Source: Affinundibacterium amnicola | GTDB lineage: Bacteria > Pseudomonadota > Gammaproteobacteria > Burkholderiales > Burkholderiaceae_D | Length of the DNA stretch: 64,000 nt | NCBI RefSeq assembly: GCF_014284275.1 | Contig: NZ_JACOFU010000008.1 | Span: 62,001 to 126,000 of the forward strand | Reading direction: 5' to 3' | Part shown: positions 18,457 to 25,663 of the stretch, piece after piece | Layout of the letters: each line of letters begins with the position of its first letter | Position numbering within the stretch: position 1 is the stretch's first letter | The notes under the pieces: generated by a model | Seen by the model: the letters and a program-made list of their open reading frames with translations, nothing else | Told to the model about the DNA's origin: nothing | The model's database searches: none | Made by a program: the position numbers and the translations under genes

Positions 18457-19659
18457 TTATTTCAGCATCGCCGCATACGCGAGTTTTTTGAACTCAAACG
18501 AGTAAGGATGCCAAAACGCCATTTGGCGCTGCGTCATCAATAAGCCAGCGATATTGTGGCGTGGCGAAATCCACCAATGGGTGCCCGCGATGCCACCCCA
18601 TTCAAATTCCCCTTCAGCATCCGCCGGATCATTTTCACTTGGGCGCAAAGTGACTGCGCCACCCAAGCCAAAACCTTTGCCCGGCACATCGCCCACACCG
18701 GGGAAAGCAATACCCCAACCCGCTGGCAAATGGTTTCGCATCATCATTTGTATCGATTCTGGTTTCAATACTGCATGACCACCCGGCAAGAAGCTACGCA
18801 TCAAAGCAAGCATATCGTGCATGCTAGAGACTAAACCACCGCCACCGGAGAAACGTGGAATTGGTTTTAGAAAGGCTTCGGGATACGGCGACTTTTCTAA
18901 GCGTTTCAAATCACGATTTAATACATTCATAGGATCAGTACCAGCGTAGTAAGCAGTCAGGCGTTCATGCTTATGCGGCGGCACCCAAAAACTGGTGTCG
19001 TTCATCCCTAAAGGCGACAAAATATGTGCGTGCAGATACACATCAAAATTATCGCCACTCACTACTTCCACCAAACGCGATAAGACATCGGTCGCAATCG
19101 AATATTCCCAACGCTCACCCGGATGAAAGCTGAGCGGGAGCTCTTCCAAGACATCCATTAATTCAGACAAAGGCGCAAACGCATTGAGAACTTTACGTTC
19201 GACATAGGCTTTATAGATCGTACTGCCGTGATCGAGTAAGCCATAACTTAGGCCCGAAGTGTGTGTCAATAATTGATGGACTGTGATAGCAGAGCGAGCG
19301 GCTTCAGTTTGACTGATATCTGTCGCGCCGGGGATCAACACCTGACGCTTGCCGAGTTGTGGCAAATAGATTTCTACCGCATCATCCAAACCTAATTTAC
19401 CTTGTTCGATTAACTGCATAATCGCCATCGAGGTCAGCAATTTAGTATTCGAAAAGACGCGAAACAAATGATCGTGGCGTAAAGGAATTTGGTTTTCGAT
19501 ATCCGCCCAACCTGCAGCATGGAAATGCACTAAATCTTGCCCAGACAAAATCGCGGACGACACGCCGGACAGAATTTTTCTATCGACATAGCTTTGCATC
19601 GCGGGCGCAATGGCGCTGAAATCATAATGATTGGGTGTGACTTTGATAGGAAAATTCAT
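18457..19659 (-). CDS. Serine hydrolase of the class C beta-lactamase/esterase family
   Basis: Start set at ATG 19659 (400 aa); a TTG two codons earlier is the only extension before the context degrades. The catalytic SxxK is S70-N-T-K73 and the YxN-like element is Y186-S-I. The fold segments HLFRVFSNTKLL and LLTHTSGLSYG are typical of the beta-lactamase/penicillin-binding protein-like hydrolases that include EstB esterases. No signal peptide is seen, so it is probably cytosolic and more likely an esterase than a periplasmic beta-lactamase. It is divergent from the glycerate kinase gene, with 91 bp between starts. Confidence 0.88.
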   Translation of the reverse strand: MNFPIKVTPNHYDFSAIAPAMQSYVDRKILSGVSSAILSGQDLVHFHAAGWADIENQIPLRHDHLFRVFSNTKLLTSMAIMQLIEQGKLGLDDAVEIYLPQLGKRQVLIPGATDISQTEAARSAITVHQLLTHTSGLSYGLLDHGSTIYKAYVERKVLNAFAPLSELMDVLEELPLSFHPGERWEYSIATDVLSRLVEVVSGDNFDVYLHAHILSPLGMNDTSFWVPPHKHERLTAYYAGTDPMNVLNRDLKRLEKSPYPEAFLKPIPRFSGGGGLVSSMHDMLALMRSFLPGGHAVLKPESIQMMMRNHLPAGWGIAFPGVGDVPGKGFGLGGAVTLRPSENDPADAEGEFEWGGIAGTHWWISPRHNIAGLLMTQRQMAFWHPYSFEFKKLAYAAMLK

Positions 19660-19750
19660 AGGCAAATCATGGGTAAATTCGGTGAAAAGTTTCGCAGCGA
19701 GCGCGGAAAGCTGGTATTTTAGCTGCTTAGCTACTCAGCGCCAAAGCAAG

Positions 19751-21103
19751 ATGACAAACTGGAATCAAGCACAGACCAATACGCAAGCAACTAGGTTTTT
19801 ACGCGAATTATTTGCCGCGGCACTTGCGGCAGTGGATCCACGTCTTTGCTTACCACCACATTTGCCGCCTTTCCCCACTAAAGGGCGCTGTATTGTGGTC
19901 GGTGCAGGTAAGGCAGCGGCCTCAATGGCGCAAGCTTTGGAACAGCATTGGTTCGCTTCAGACCTGAATACATCCGCCAGCAATCGTGCACGTTTTAGTG
20001 GCATGGTGATTGTACCGTATGGCTATCAATTCCCCTGCGAATACATCCAAGTTCGCGAGGCCGCGCACCCCGTGCCCGATCACGCTGGCTATCAAGCCGC
20101 GTGTGACTTACTCGATTCAGTAAAAAATTTAAGTGCTGACGATACCGTGATTTGCCTTTTATCTGGCGGTGGTTCTTCGCTAATGAGTTTGCCTGCACCT
20201 GGAATCAGTCTGGCGGAAAAACAAGAAATCAATCGCGCCTTACTGCGCAGCGGTGCCAGAATTCATGAAATCAATTGTGTGCGCAAACATTTGTCCGCAA
20301 TCAAAGGTGGGCGCTTGGCATTAGCATGCGCTCCTGCCAAGGTGCTGACCTATATCATCTCTGATGTCGCTGGCGACGATGCTAGCATTATCGCCAGCGG
20401 ACCTACATTGGCGGATACGAGCACCTGCGCGGACGCTTTAGCCATCTTGCAGCGTTATGCAATTCCAACTTCACCTGCTGTGCTTACGCATCTACAGCGA
20501 ACCACCTCAGAAACACCAAAGTCCGATGAAGCGGCATTCATCCAAGCACATGTGCAGATCATCGCGAACGCGCAAACAGCACTGCAAGCTGCTGCCGATT
20601 ATGCGCAGTCAAAAGGTGTAAAGGTGGAGATTTTATCGGATCGCTTAGAAGGCGAAGCACGAGAATTGGGACGCGCTCATGCGCAATTGGCAATTCGGTT
20701 TGCGACTAAGTTCGCAACTAAATCCACAACTAAGTTCGCAGATCAAAATCAACAAGGACCGTATCTATTGCTATCAGGCGGCGAAACCACTGTCACCGTC
20801 AAAGGCGATGGTCGCGGTGGTCGCAATACCGAATATCTGTTGAGCCTCTGCCAAAATCTTCAAGCTTACGCCGGAATTTATGCACTTGCGGTCGATACCG
20901 ATGGCCGTGATGGCAGCGAACAAAACGCTGGAGCTTGGTGTACACCCGATAGCTTGCAACAAGCGGCAGCCCTGTCGGTATCAGCCAGCACTTGCTTAGC
21001 GAACAACGATGCATATACCTTCTTCGCTGCGCTAGATGCCTTGTTAGTGACGGGACCGACTTACAATAATGTGAATGACTTTCGGGCGATTTTGATTTTG
21101 TGA
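19751..21103 (+). CDS. Glycerate 2-kinase, MOFRL family
   Basis: Start taken at ATG 19751 (MTNWNQAQT), giving 450 residues. The N-terminal domain shows GRCIVVGAGKAAASMA and the DUF4147 motif LLSGGGSSLMSLP. The C-terminal MOFRL domain shows LLSGGETTVTV, DGRGGRNTEYLL, AVDTDGRDG and the ending GPTYNNVND. These enzymes phosphorylate glycerate to 2-phosphoglycerate, linking glyoxylate and tartrate degradation to glycolysis. No tartronate-pathway neighbours are visible here. An unusual 12-bp tandem repeat in the interdomain linker adds ATKF-ATKS-TTKF. Confidence 0.9.
   Translation: MTNWNQAQTNTQATRFLRELFAAALAAVDPRLCLPPHLPPFPTKGRCIVVGAGKAAASMAQALEQHWFASDLNTSASNRARFSGMVIVPYGYQFPCEYIQVREAAHPVPDHAGYQAACDLLDSVKNLSADDTVICLLSGGGSSLMSLPAPGISLAEKQEINRALLRSGARIHEINCVRKHLSAIKGGRLALACAPAKVLTYIISDVAGDDASIIASGPTLADTSTCADALAILQRYAIPTSPAVLTHLQRTTSETPKSDEAAFIQAHVQIIANAQTALQAAADYAQSKGVKVEILSDRLEGEARELGRAHAQLAIRFATKFATKSTTKFADQNQQGPYLLLSGGETTVTVKGDGRGGRNTEYLLSLCQNLQAYAGIYALAVDTDGRDGSEQNAGAWCTPDSLQQAAALSVSASTCLANNDAYTFFAALDALLVTGPTYNNVNDFRAILIL
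20702..20749. repeat. 12-bp tandem repeat inside the glycerate kinase gene
   Basis: Units GCGACTAAGTTC, GCAACTAAATCC and ACAACTAAGTTC lie head to tail, followed by a decayed fourth unit (GCAGATCAAAAT). They encode a basic Thr/Lys linker before the MOFRL domain. The frame is preserved. Confidence 0.8.
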
Positions 21104-21131
21104 TCACGCGGAAGATATAAGCCTTCGCTAT

Positions 21132-21860
21132 TTATTGCTCAAGTGTCTTAAGCAAGGCGGGTATGGAGCTAATGCCGAATTGTGCTTTTAAGCTTAGCGC
21201 CGTTTTACCGGTCAACCACGAAGCACGAATTGCTTCAGATTCCGATTTTTCCTCTACGTTGAATTTTGTTTCCAGCTGCACTATATGCGCGAGTAATTCT
21301 TTGGTCGGCTCCGGCATCATCGCTTTGAGTAACAAAGCCAAGGCATGACTCTTCACAAGATTCGGTGCGGGCGAAGATGGATGTGAGAAGTAGTTTGACA
21401 GATACGCTGTTGCCGCCAAATTACCTTGTCGTGAGGCGCGTTCCCACCAAATCAGAGCATTTTGAAAATCTCGCTTTTTTGCAAAGTGCAGGCCGACATC
21501 GAATTGTGCTAGGTCGTAGCCAGCTTCGGCAGCACGCAATTTGAATTTATGTGCGTCGGCTTCATTGACAGGAACAGTGCCTGGAAATTGACCCGCTAAA
21601 TAACAACCCACTTTATAAGAAGCAAGTTCGTGTCCTGACTCTGCGGCCTCAGAAAAATATTGAAATGCAGCTTTATTATCTCGCGCTGTACCAATCCCGT
21701 TATTAAGAAACATTCCAAGATTGTATTTAATCTCTGCGTTACCACCAGACGCTAATGCTGACAAACGTGAGAACATCGCCTCATTGGTGAGATCTTCAGC
21801 GCTCGCTGGTGATGAAAAAATGATGGTACTGAAAACTAGAAGATATTTAATAAAGTGCAT
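21132..21860 (-). CDS. Secreted Sel1-repeat (TPR-like) protein
   Basis: Start set at ATG 21860 because the protein then opens with a standard signal peptide (MHFIKYLLVFSTIIFSSPASA); in-frame ATGs at 21872 and further upstream would only extend it. The product is 242 residues. Sel1-like repeats are visible from about residue 40 to 150 (YNLGMFLNNGIGTARDNKAA, YKVGCYLAGQF, FDVGLHFAKKRD), each a two-helix unit used for protein binding. It should be periplasmic. The partner is unknown and no operon is evident. It converges on the glycerate kinase gene. Confidence 0.82.
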   Translation of the reverse strand: MHFIKYLLVFSTIIFSSPASAEDLTNEAMFSRLSALASGGNAEIKYNLGMFLNNGIGTARDNKAAFQYFSEAAESGHELASYKVGCYLAGQFPGTVPVNEADAHKFKLRAAEAGYDLAQFDVGLHFAKKRDFQNALIWWERASRQGNLAATAYLSNYFSHPSSPAPNLVKSHALALLLKAMMPEPTKELLAHIVQLETKFNVEEKSESEAIRASWLTGKTALSLKAQFGISSIPALLKTLEQ

Positions 21861-21985
21861 GCTTGTTCTCATTACGAAAGGAAAGTGGATTGCAATAGAG
21901 AAAAGCATATTACACTACGTCGATCTGATTCAACCAACAACAAGAGCATTACGCATAATTTGTATGACTCTTAGACTCGTGGATA

Positions 21986-22351
21986 TCAATCAAGCGCTTG
22001 CCCAAACATGATGCGATGTCCATCCACTGTTTGAATACCAAATTCACGCATACCCCAGATTTCATCTTGTATCCGCTTAATGAAATGAACACCCTTAGTT
22101 TCGAACTCTTGAAACAACATGCTCGCATCACGCACTTCGATATACGCGAAGTAGGAATGGTCGCCAATCTCACTCGCTGGTCGCTCATCTGCACATTCGC
22201 CTAGCATGACAATCACATTATCTCGACCAAGAAATGACCAGCCCGGAAATTCGTTTAACAAATCAAAACCCAATACATCCATGTAAAAAGTCTTTGAGAC
22301 TTCAAGGTTCTTGACTGCTAAGGTATAGCGCGGTGCAAACAGGTTTTTCAT
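21986..22351 (-). CDS. VOC (glyoxalase/bleomycin-resistance) family protein
   Basis: A 121-residue single-domain protein. Segments LAVKNLEVSKTFYMDVLGFDLL, then YFAYIEVRDASMLFQEFETKGV and the ending TVDGHRIMFGQ follow the beta-alpha-beta-beta-beta pattern of the vicinal oxygen chelate fold. Family members are metal-dependent enzymes or binding proteins, often giving resistance to small toxic molecules. The substrate cannot be told. The ribosome binding site is weak. It is the first of several short unrelated genes on this strand. Confidence 0.87.
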   Translation of the reverse strand: MKNLFAPRYTLAVKNLEVSKTFYMDVLGFDLLNEFPGWSFLGRDNVIVMLGECADERPASEIGDHSYFAYIEVRDASMLFQEFETKGVHFIKRIQDEIWGMREFGIQTVDGHRIMFGQALD

Positions 22352-22391
22352 GCGTGTGTCGATCTACAATATTTTTATCGGTGGGAAGGTG

Positions 22392-22826
22392 TTAGGCATT
22401 GGCGAAGTTCTCGTTCTTTATGCGATCGAGCTCTTGTCGGATACTATGAAACAGATCAATCACATTCAAGACCGCGCCATCTTCAATTCGCTTGGACAGC
22501 ATTGTTTGAGGGAATATCAGCAAACTTGTTTCCTTGTATCGAATGCATACATCTTTACCGTATTCGTCTTCCATTATCCACCAATCATAGTTCGCTGTCG
22601 CATTAACAAAGACCTTACCAAATACAATTCCTAGCGACTCTAATTCCTGAGTGCTGTCGATCGGTATCTGCGCGGAATCGACTATGGTTTGCAGGCGACC
22701 AAGATCGCTCATCGACGCATCCATTTTATGTCCAGTAATTTGCTCGGAAATCTGGCTACCCAATAGCCACATTCTGGCGATGTAATCAATCCATTCATCA
22801 TCAGGTGCCGAAATTACTTGTTCCAT
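22392..22826 (-). CDS. DUF3806-like hypothetical protein
   Basis: A 144-residue cytosolic protein with a strong GAGGGAAG ribosome binding site. The segment ELESLGIVFGKVFVNATANYDWW and the following short beta strands (KDVCIRYKETSLLIFPQTML) resemble the DUF3806 family of uncharacterised proteins. The family match is from memory of the pattern and is moderately sure. No catalytic residues stand out. Confidence 0.65.
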   Translation of the reverse strand: MEQVISAPDDEWIDYIARMWLLGSQISEQITGHKMDASMSDLGRLQTIVDSAQIPIDSTQELESLGIVFGKVFVNATANYDWWIMEDEYGKDVCIRYKETSLLIFPQTMLSKRIEDGAVLNVIDLFHSIRQELDRIKNENFANA

Positions 22827-22947
22827 TTCTTCCCTCTTTACAGAATACTGACCAAGCTTGTGGTGATCGAAAGTTCACTCCGGTATGTGGGAGCTTCATC
22901 TTGGTCATTGTTGACGGTTGACTCTAAAGTTTGTACTTCATCTAATA

Positions 22948-23331
22948 CTAAGCAGGACGCGTCTGCCCAAATGCAAACGTCGCCTTCATAATCTTCCCAG
23001 CATGCACTTCGTAGACACAAATCATTTCCACGGTTTCCAAACCATCAGCAGATGAACGAGTAACGAACTCATGATCGACGACGATATTGTCCATTGCGAT
23101 TCGATGATTCAAATGCGCGTGCAGTTTCGCGTCCTTAAACCGCTCTTCCATGCGTTTTCGAATTGCCTCGTGTCCCTTTGCGAGTTCTCCGGTATGCAGC
23201 AGAAACTGTTCTGCATTTTCGCTATAGGTATTCAACCAAGCATCGAGATCACGCGCGTTGTAAGCATCAAGTTGCGCTTGAACGACTGCTTCGGAGGACT
23301 TTGAGATTTGCGATTGTTGGTGTGCGTTCAT
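22948..23331 (-). CDS. NTF2-like/SnoaL-like fold protein
   Basis: A 127-residue protein with the NTF2-like pattern: an N-terminal helix (EAVVQAQLDAYNARDLDAWL), then TYSENAEQFL, a GHEAIRKRMEERF helix and C-terminal strands ending in IMKATFAFGQ. These cone-shaped domains serve as small-molecule isomerases, dehydratases or binding proteins. No known catalytic His-Asp pair is evident, so the activity is unknown. It stands alone. Confidence 0.82.
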   Translation of the reverse strand: MNAHQQSQISKSSEAVVQAQLDAYNARDLDAWLNTYSENAEQFLLHTGELAKGHEAIRKRMEERFKDAKLHAHLNHRIAMDNIVVDHEFVTRSSADGLETVEMICVYEVHAGKIMKATFAFGQTRPA

Positions 23332-23621
23332 TGTCTTATCAGCGTTTAGAGAATTAAAACAAGTGAAAGGTGAATCAGCTTATCACGCTCAAAAATGCAT
23401 GCGACTATTTTGCTGATTTCCGCGTACTTGGATACTTCTCGTCAAAGTAAGTTGCAACGACAAAGAAATAAGTATGAAAATATATATTTTCGAGAGGACT
23501 TTATAGTCGATGAAATCATTGTGAAATAGTTACAACCCTAGCCAGCAGTCGATTGCTGTCGCATAAAGTTCAGACAGTGCGATTTATTGCACGCTATTTT
23601 TGCCTCTTGATTCAATACTGA

Positions 23622-24389
23622 TCAAGCCAGCGCCCGACCATCCACAAACAATTTCAGCTCCCCCGCACGCAAAGCTGTCCATTGCTCATTGGTGGTCAAA
23701 GGCTCGGTGACGATCACTGCGACGCGGTCTTGTGGAGTGGTGACTTGAGCGAAATCGACGGAAACATCTTCATCCGATAAGGCCGCGGTATTGAATGGAT
23801 GTTGACGTTCGATGTAATGTAATTTGGTCGAGCAATGCGCGAACAGGGCGCTGCCGTTGGAAAGCATCATATTGAAAGTGCCGTGACTGGCGATTTCTTG
23901 ACAGATTTCATTGAGGAATGCGCGTAAATCGTTTAGCTCTGGTAACTGAGTACCAAAACGCACACGCATGCTTTGCATCAGATAACAAAATGCGCGTTCG
24001 CTATCCGTTGTGCCTATTGGCAAATAACTGCCATCAAGTCGCGGATCAAAATTTTTCAAGTCCCCATTGTGCGCAAATACCCATTGATAGCCCCAAGCTT
24101 CGCGCACAAACGGATGACAATTCTCTAGCGCGATCACCCCTTGCGTCGCTTTGCGAATGTGGGCAATAACATTAGTGGATTTGATCGGATAGCGTTTGAT
24201 CAATTCAGCAATCGGTGAATCAATCGCAGCTTGATGATCGACAAAATGACGTACGCCTTTGCCTTCAAAAAAAGCGATACCCCAGCCGTCTTTATGCTCG
24301 TCGGTGCGCCCACCGCGCGTAGCAAAGCCCGTGAAACTAAACACGATATCCGTCGGGGTATTGCAATTCATTCCTAATAATTGGCACAT
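23622..24389 (-). CDS. yafJ: Class II glutamine amidotransferase, YafJ family
   Basis: Start fixed at ATG 24389 because class II amidotransferases need Cys directly after the initiator Met (MCQLLGMN); a GTG five codons upstream would bury it. The product is 255 residues with C2 as nucleophile. HKDGWGIAFFEG, AHIRKATQG, NCHPFVR and FAHNGDL are the typical Ntn-hydrolase glutaminase motifs. YafJ proteins form a single-domain amidotransferase family of uncertain acceptor substrate. It is monocistronic. Confidence 0.9.
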   Translation of the reverse strand: MCQLLGMNCNTPTDIVFSFTGFATRGGRTDEHKDGWGIAFFEGKGVRHFVDHQAAIDSPIAELIKRYPIKSTNVIAHIRKATQGVIALENCHPFVREAWGYQWVFAHNGDLKNFDPRLDGSYLPIGTTDSERAFCYLMQSMRVRFGTQLPELNDLRAFLNEICQEIASHGTFNMMLSNGSALFAHCSTKLHYIERQHPFNTAALSDEDVSVDFAQVTTPQDRVAVIVTEPLTTNEQWTALRAGELKLFVDGRALA

Positions 24390-24967
24390 GGCTAGCGGAA
24401 CCACCTGAGTTCAAAAGAGCGACTACCTTAACACCGAACTCGACGACCTAAAAGATTAAGTTGCGATTTGCTTATGCGTTTTACGTTCGCAGATCAAAAA
24501 ATTGAGTGTGTATTATTCATTGTCTTTTCAAACTTAAGTTGATCACTTGCGTACTTCGTTAAAGTAACTTACTAAAAACAAAAAATTTATAAAATCAATA
24601 GCTGCTAAATTAATTAACAAACAAAAAACGACCAAGATGTTGCTAAATAAATACATTAATTACAATAAATTCTACTAAGGATTAATATTTTTTTAAAAAT
24701 ACATTATTGTTTCAACAATTCACCAACTTAACGTCATTTCAATATTTTCACCCACACTAGACAAAATTTAGTATCAGTAAATCTTCAGATTACAAAATCG
24801 GAAGTCTATGTTGCTTTCTTTCGCCGTGACTTCATTTTCCTAGTGTTTGCTCAGGAAATTCCTGAGCAAACTTAGACCTGCGGACCATTCTCCGGTATGT
24901 AGGTATTTTGGCAGCTGCTAATGAAAAATAGCAGTATTTTTATTTAACTCAATTGAAAGTTTTTATT
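24390..24967. other. A+T-rich intergenic region before the twin-CX3C peptide operon
   Basis: No gene seen in 578 bases. Most of it (24450-24830) is plain A+T-rich sequence. The part next to the peptide gene holds the 27-nt palindrome described separately, and a small stem (CTGCTA at 24915-24920 with TAGCAG at 24929-24934) followed by a T-rich stretch. The promoter of the peptide operon should lie here but no hexamer pair is convincing. Confidence 0.6.
24845..24871. promoter_or_regulatory. Perfect 27-nt palindrome upstream of the peptide operon
   Basis: GTTTGCTCAGGAA, one central A, then TTCCTGAGCAAAC: 13-bp arms without mismatch. It lies 97 bases before the first peptide gene and is not followed by a T run, so an operator for a dimeric regulator is more likely than a terminator. 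The core CTCAGGA/TCCTGAG recurs with wider spacing at 25200-25235. Confidence 0.55.
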
Positions 24968-25123
24968 ATGAAAAAGACCGTAAGCTTGTTTCTTGTTGCG
25001 CTGATTTCTTCGGTTTCCATTATGGCGTTTGCTGCACCTATCAACCAAGCCCAATGTATGTATCGCTGTGGATGGCATGGTGGAACATTGGCAGCCTGTA
25101 AGGATATTTGTGGTGTTCCCTAA
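24968..25123 (+). CDS. Small secreted twin-CX3C peptide A, 51 aa
   Basis: A 51-codon gene with GAAAG eight bases before the ATG. The signal peptide is MKKTVSLFLVALISSVSIMA followed by FAA, with cleavage likely after AFA. The mature peptide is about 29 residues and carries CMYRC, nine residues, then CKDIC, i.e. two CX3C motifs. In known proteins such as the mitochondrial small Tim chaperones and plant alpha-hairpinins, twin CX3C motifs form a helical hairpin locked by two disulfides. Peptide B, encoded 189 bp downstream, shares the same cysteine pattern and the CMxRC/CxDIC residues. A TonB-dependent receptor and a thiol oxidoreductase follow. No family is recognised; the function could be metal binding, toxin or signal. 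Confidence 0.8.
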   Translation: MKKTVSLFLVALISSVSIMAFAAPINQAQCMYRCGWHGGTLAACKDICGVP

Positions 25124-25139
25124 TTCTTTACATGACTTA

Positions 25140-25167
25140 TAATAAAGCATAGACAATTGCTTTATTA
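25140..25167 (+). other. Hairpin after peptide A
   Basis: TAATAAAGCA (25140-25149) pairs with TGCTTTATTA (25158-25167), a perfect 10-bp stem with an 8-nt loop, 16 bp after the peptide A stop codon. There is no following T run. It could protect the 3' end of a short peptide A transcript or cause partial termination. Confidence 0.4.
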
Positions 25168-25196
25168 GCATGAAAGAAAACGTCATAAGCTACTAA

Positions 25197-25238
25197 AGCC
25201 TCAGGATACTGAAATTTAATTCACACAATCCTGAGGCT
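25197..25238 (+). other. Inverted repeat between the two peptide genes
   Basis: AGCCTCAGGAT (25197-25207) and ATCCTGAGGCT (25228-25238) are exact reverse complements, 20 nt apart. It may be a second hairpin between peptide A and peptide B, or a second operator, since it contains the CTCAGGA core of the upstream palindrome. The downstream sequence is only mildly T-rich. Confidence 0.4.
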
Positions 25239-25312
25239 ACAATTAATTTATTGTTTCGCCAAAGTACCAGCACATTTATCACGATTATTCCTTACATTAT
25301 AGGAGCCACGCC

Positions 25313-25651
25313 TTGAAACATACACTTCTAGCAACTGTAATCATATTTTCAAGCTGCTTTGCTTATGGGCAGTCAACCTGCATGTCACGCTGCGAAGTCG
25401 TATTTGGGGTTAACGACAGTCGCTGTCCAGATATTTGCCAGCATCATCCCGATGGGCTGAAAAAACCCAAACGAAAGAAGACTGAGGTCGATGCAACTTC
25501 CGCGTCGAAAGCAATTGATTCATCAAGCTCAGTATCACAAGCTCAACAAACAGTTCCGCAACCTCAAGCACAACAAGCGCCCGTCGCCGAAAAAAAGCCC
25601 GCCCAAGCAGCTACCGCATCGAGTGCACAAGCAAGTAAAGAAAAACAATAG
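25313..25651 (+). CDS. Secreted twin-CX3C peptide B with a disordered tail, 112 aa
   Basis: Starts with TTG at 25313, seven bases after a full AGGAG. The signal peptide (MKHTLLATVIIFSSCFAYG) is followed by QST and the same cysteine signature as peptide A: CMSRC, ten residues, CPDIC. After HHPDG comes a basic stretch (KKPKRKK) and then about 55 residues rich in Ala, Gln, Ser, Pro and Lys with no predicted fold. The head is thus a hairpin-like module and the tail a flexible tether. It lies 12 bp before the TonB-dependent receptor gene. No family is recognised. Confidence 0.8.
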   Translation: MKHTLLATVIIFSSCFAYGQSTCMSRCEVVFGVNDSRCPDICQHHPDGLKKPKRKKTEVDATSASKAIDSSSSVSQAQQTVPQPQAQQAPVAEKKPAQAATASSAQASKEKQ

Positions 25652-25663
25652 AAAGAAATCTCG

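Noticed and set aside
18457..19659. Antibiotic-resistance beta-lactamase
   Set aside because: SxxK and YSx are present, but there is no signal peptide, so a cytosolic esterase-type hydrolase is more likely.
22391..22397. GTTAGGC, an integron attC-like core, among short same-strand genes
   Set aside because: No partner core at a suitable distance, no attC-like folding of the spacers, and no integrase; a seven-base match is expected by chance.
22350..22634. 94-codon open frame on the + strand
   Set aside because: It is antisense to the DUF3806-like gene, which has a strong ribosome binding site and protein-like composition.
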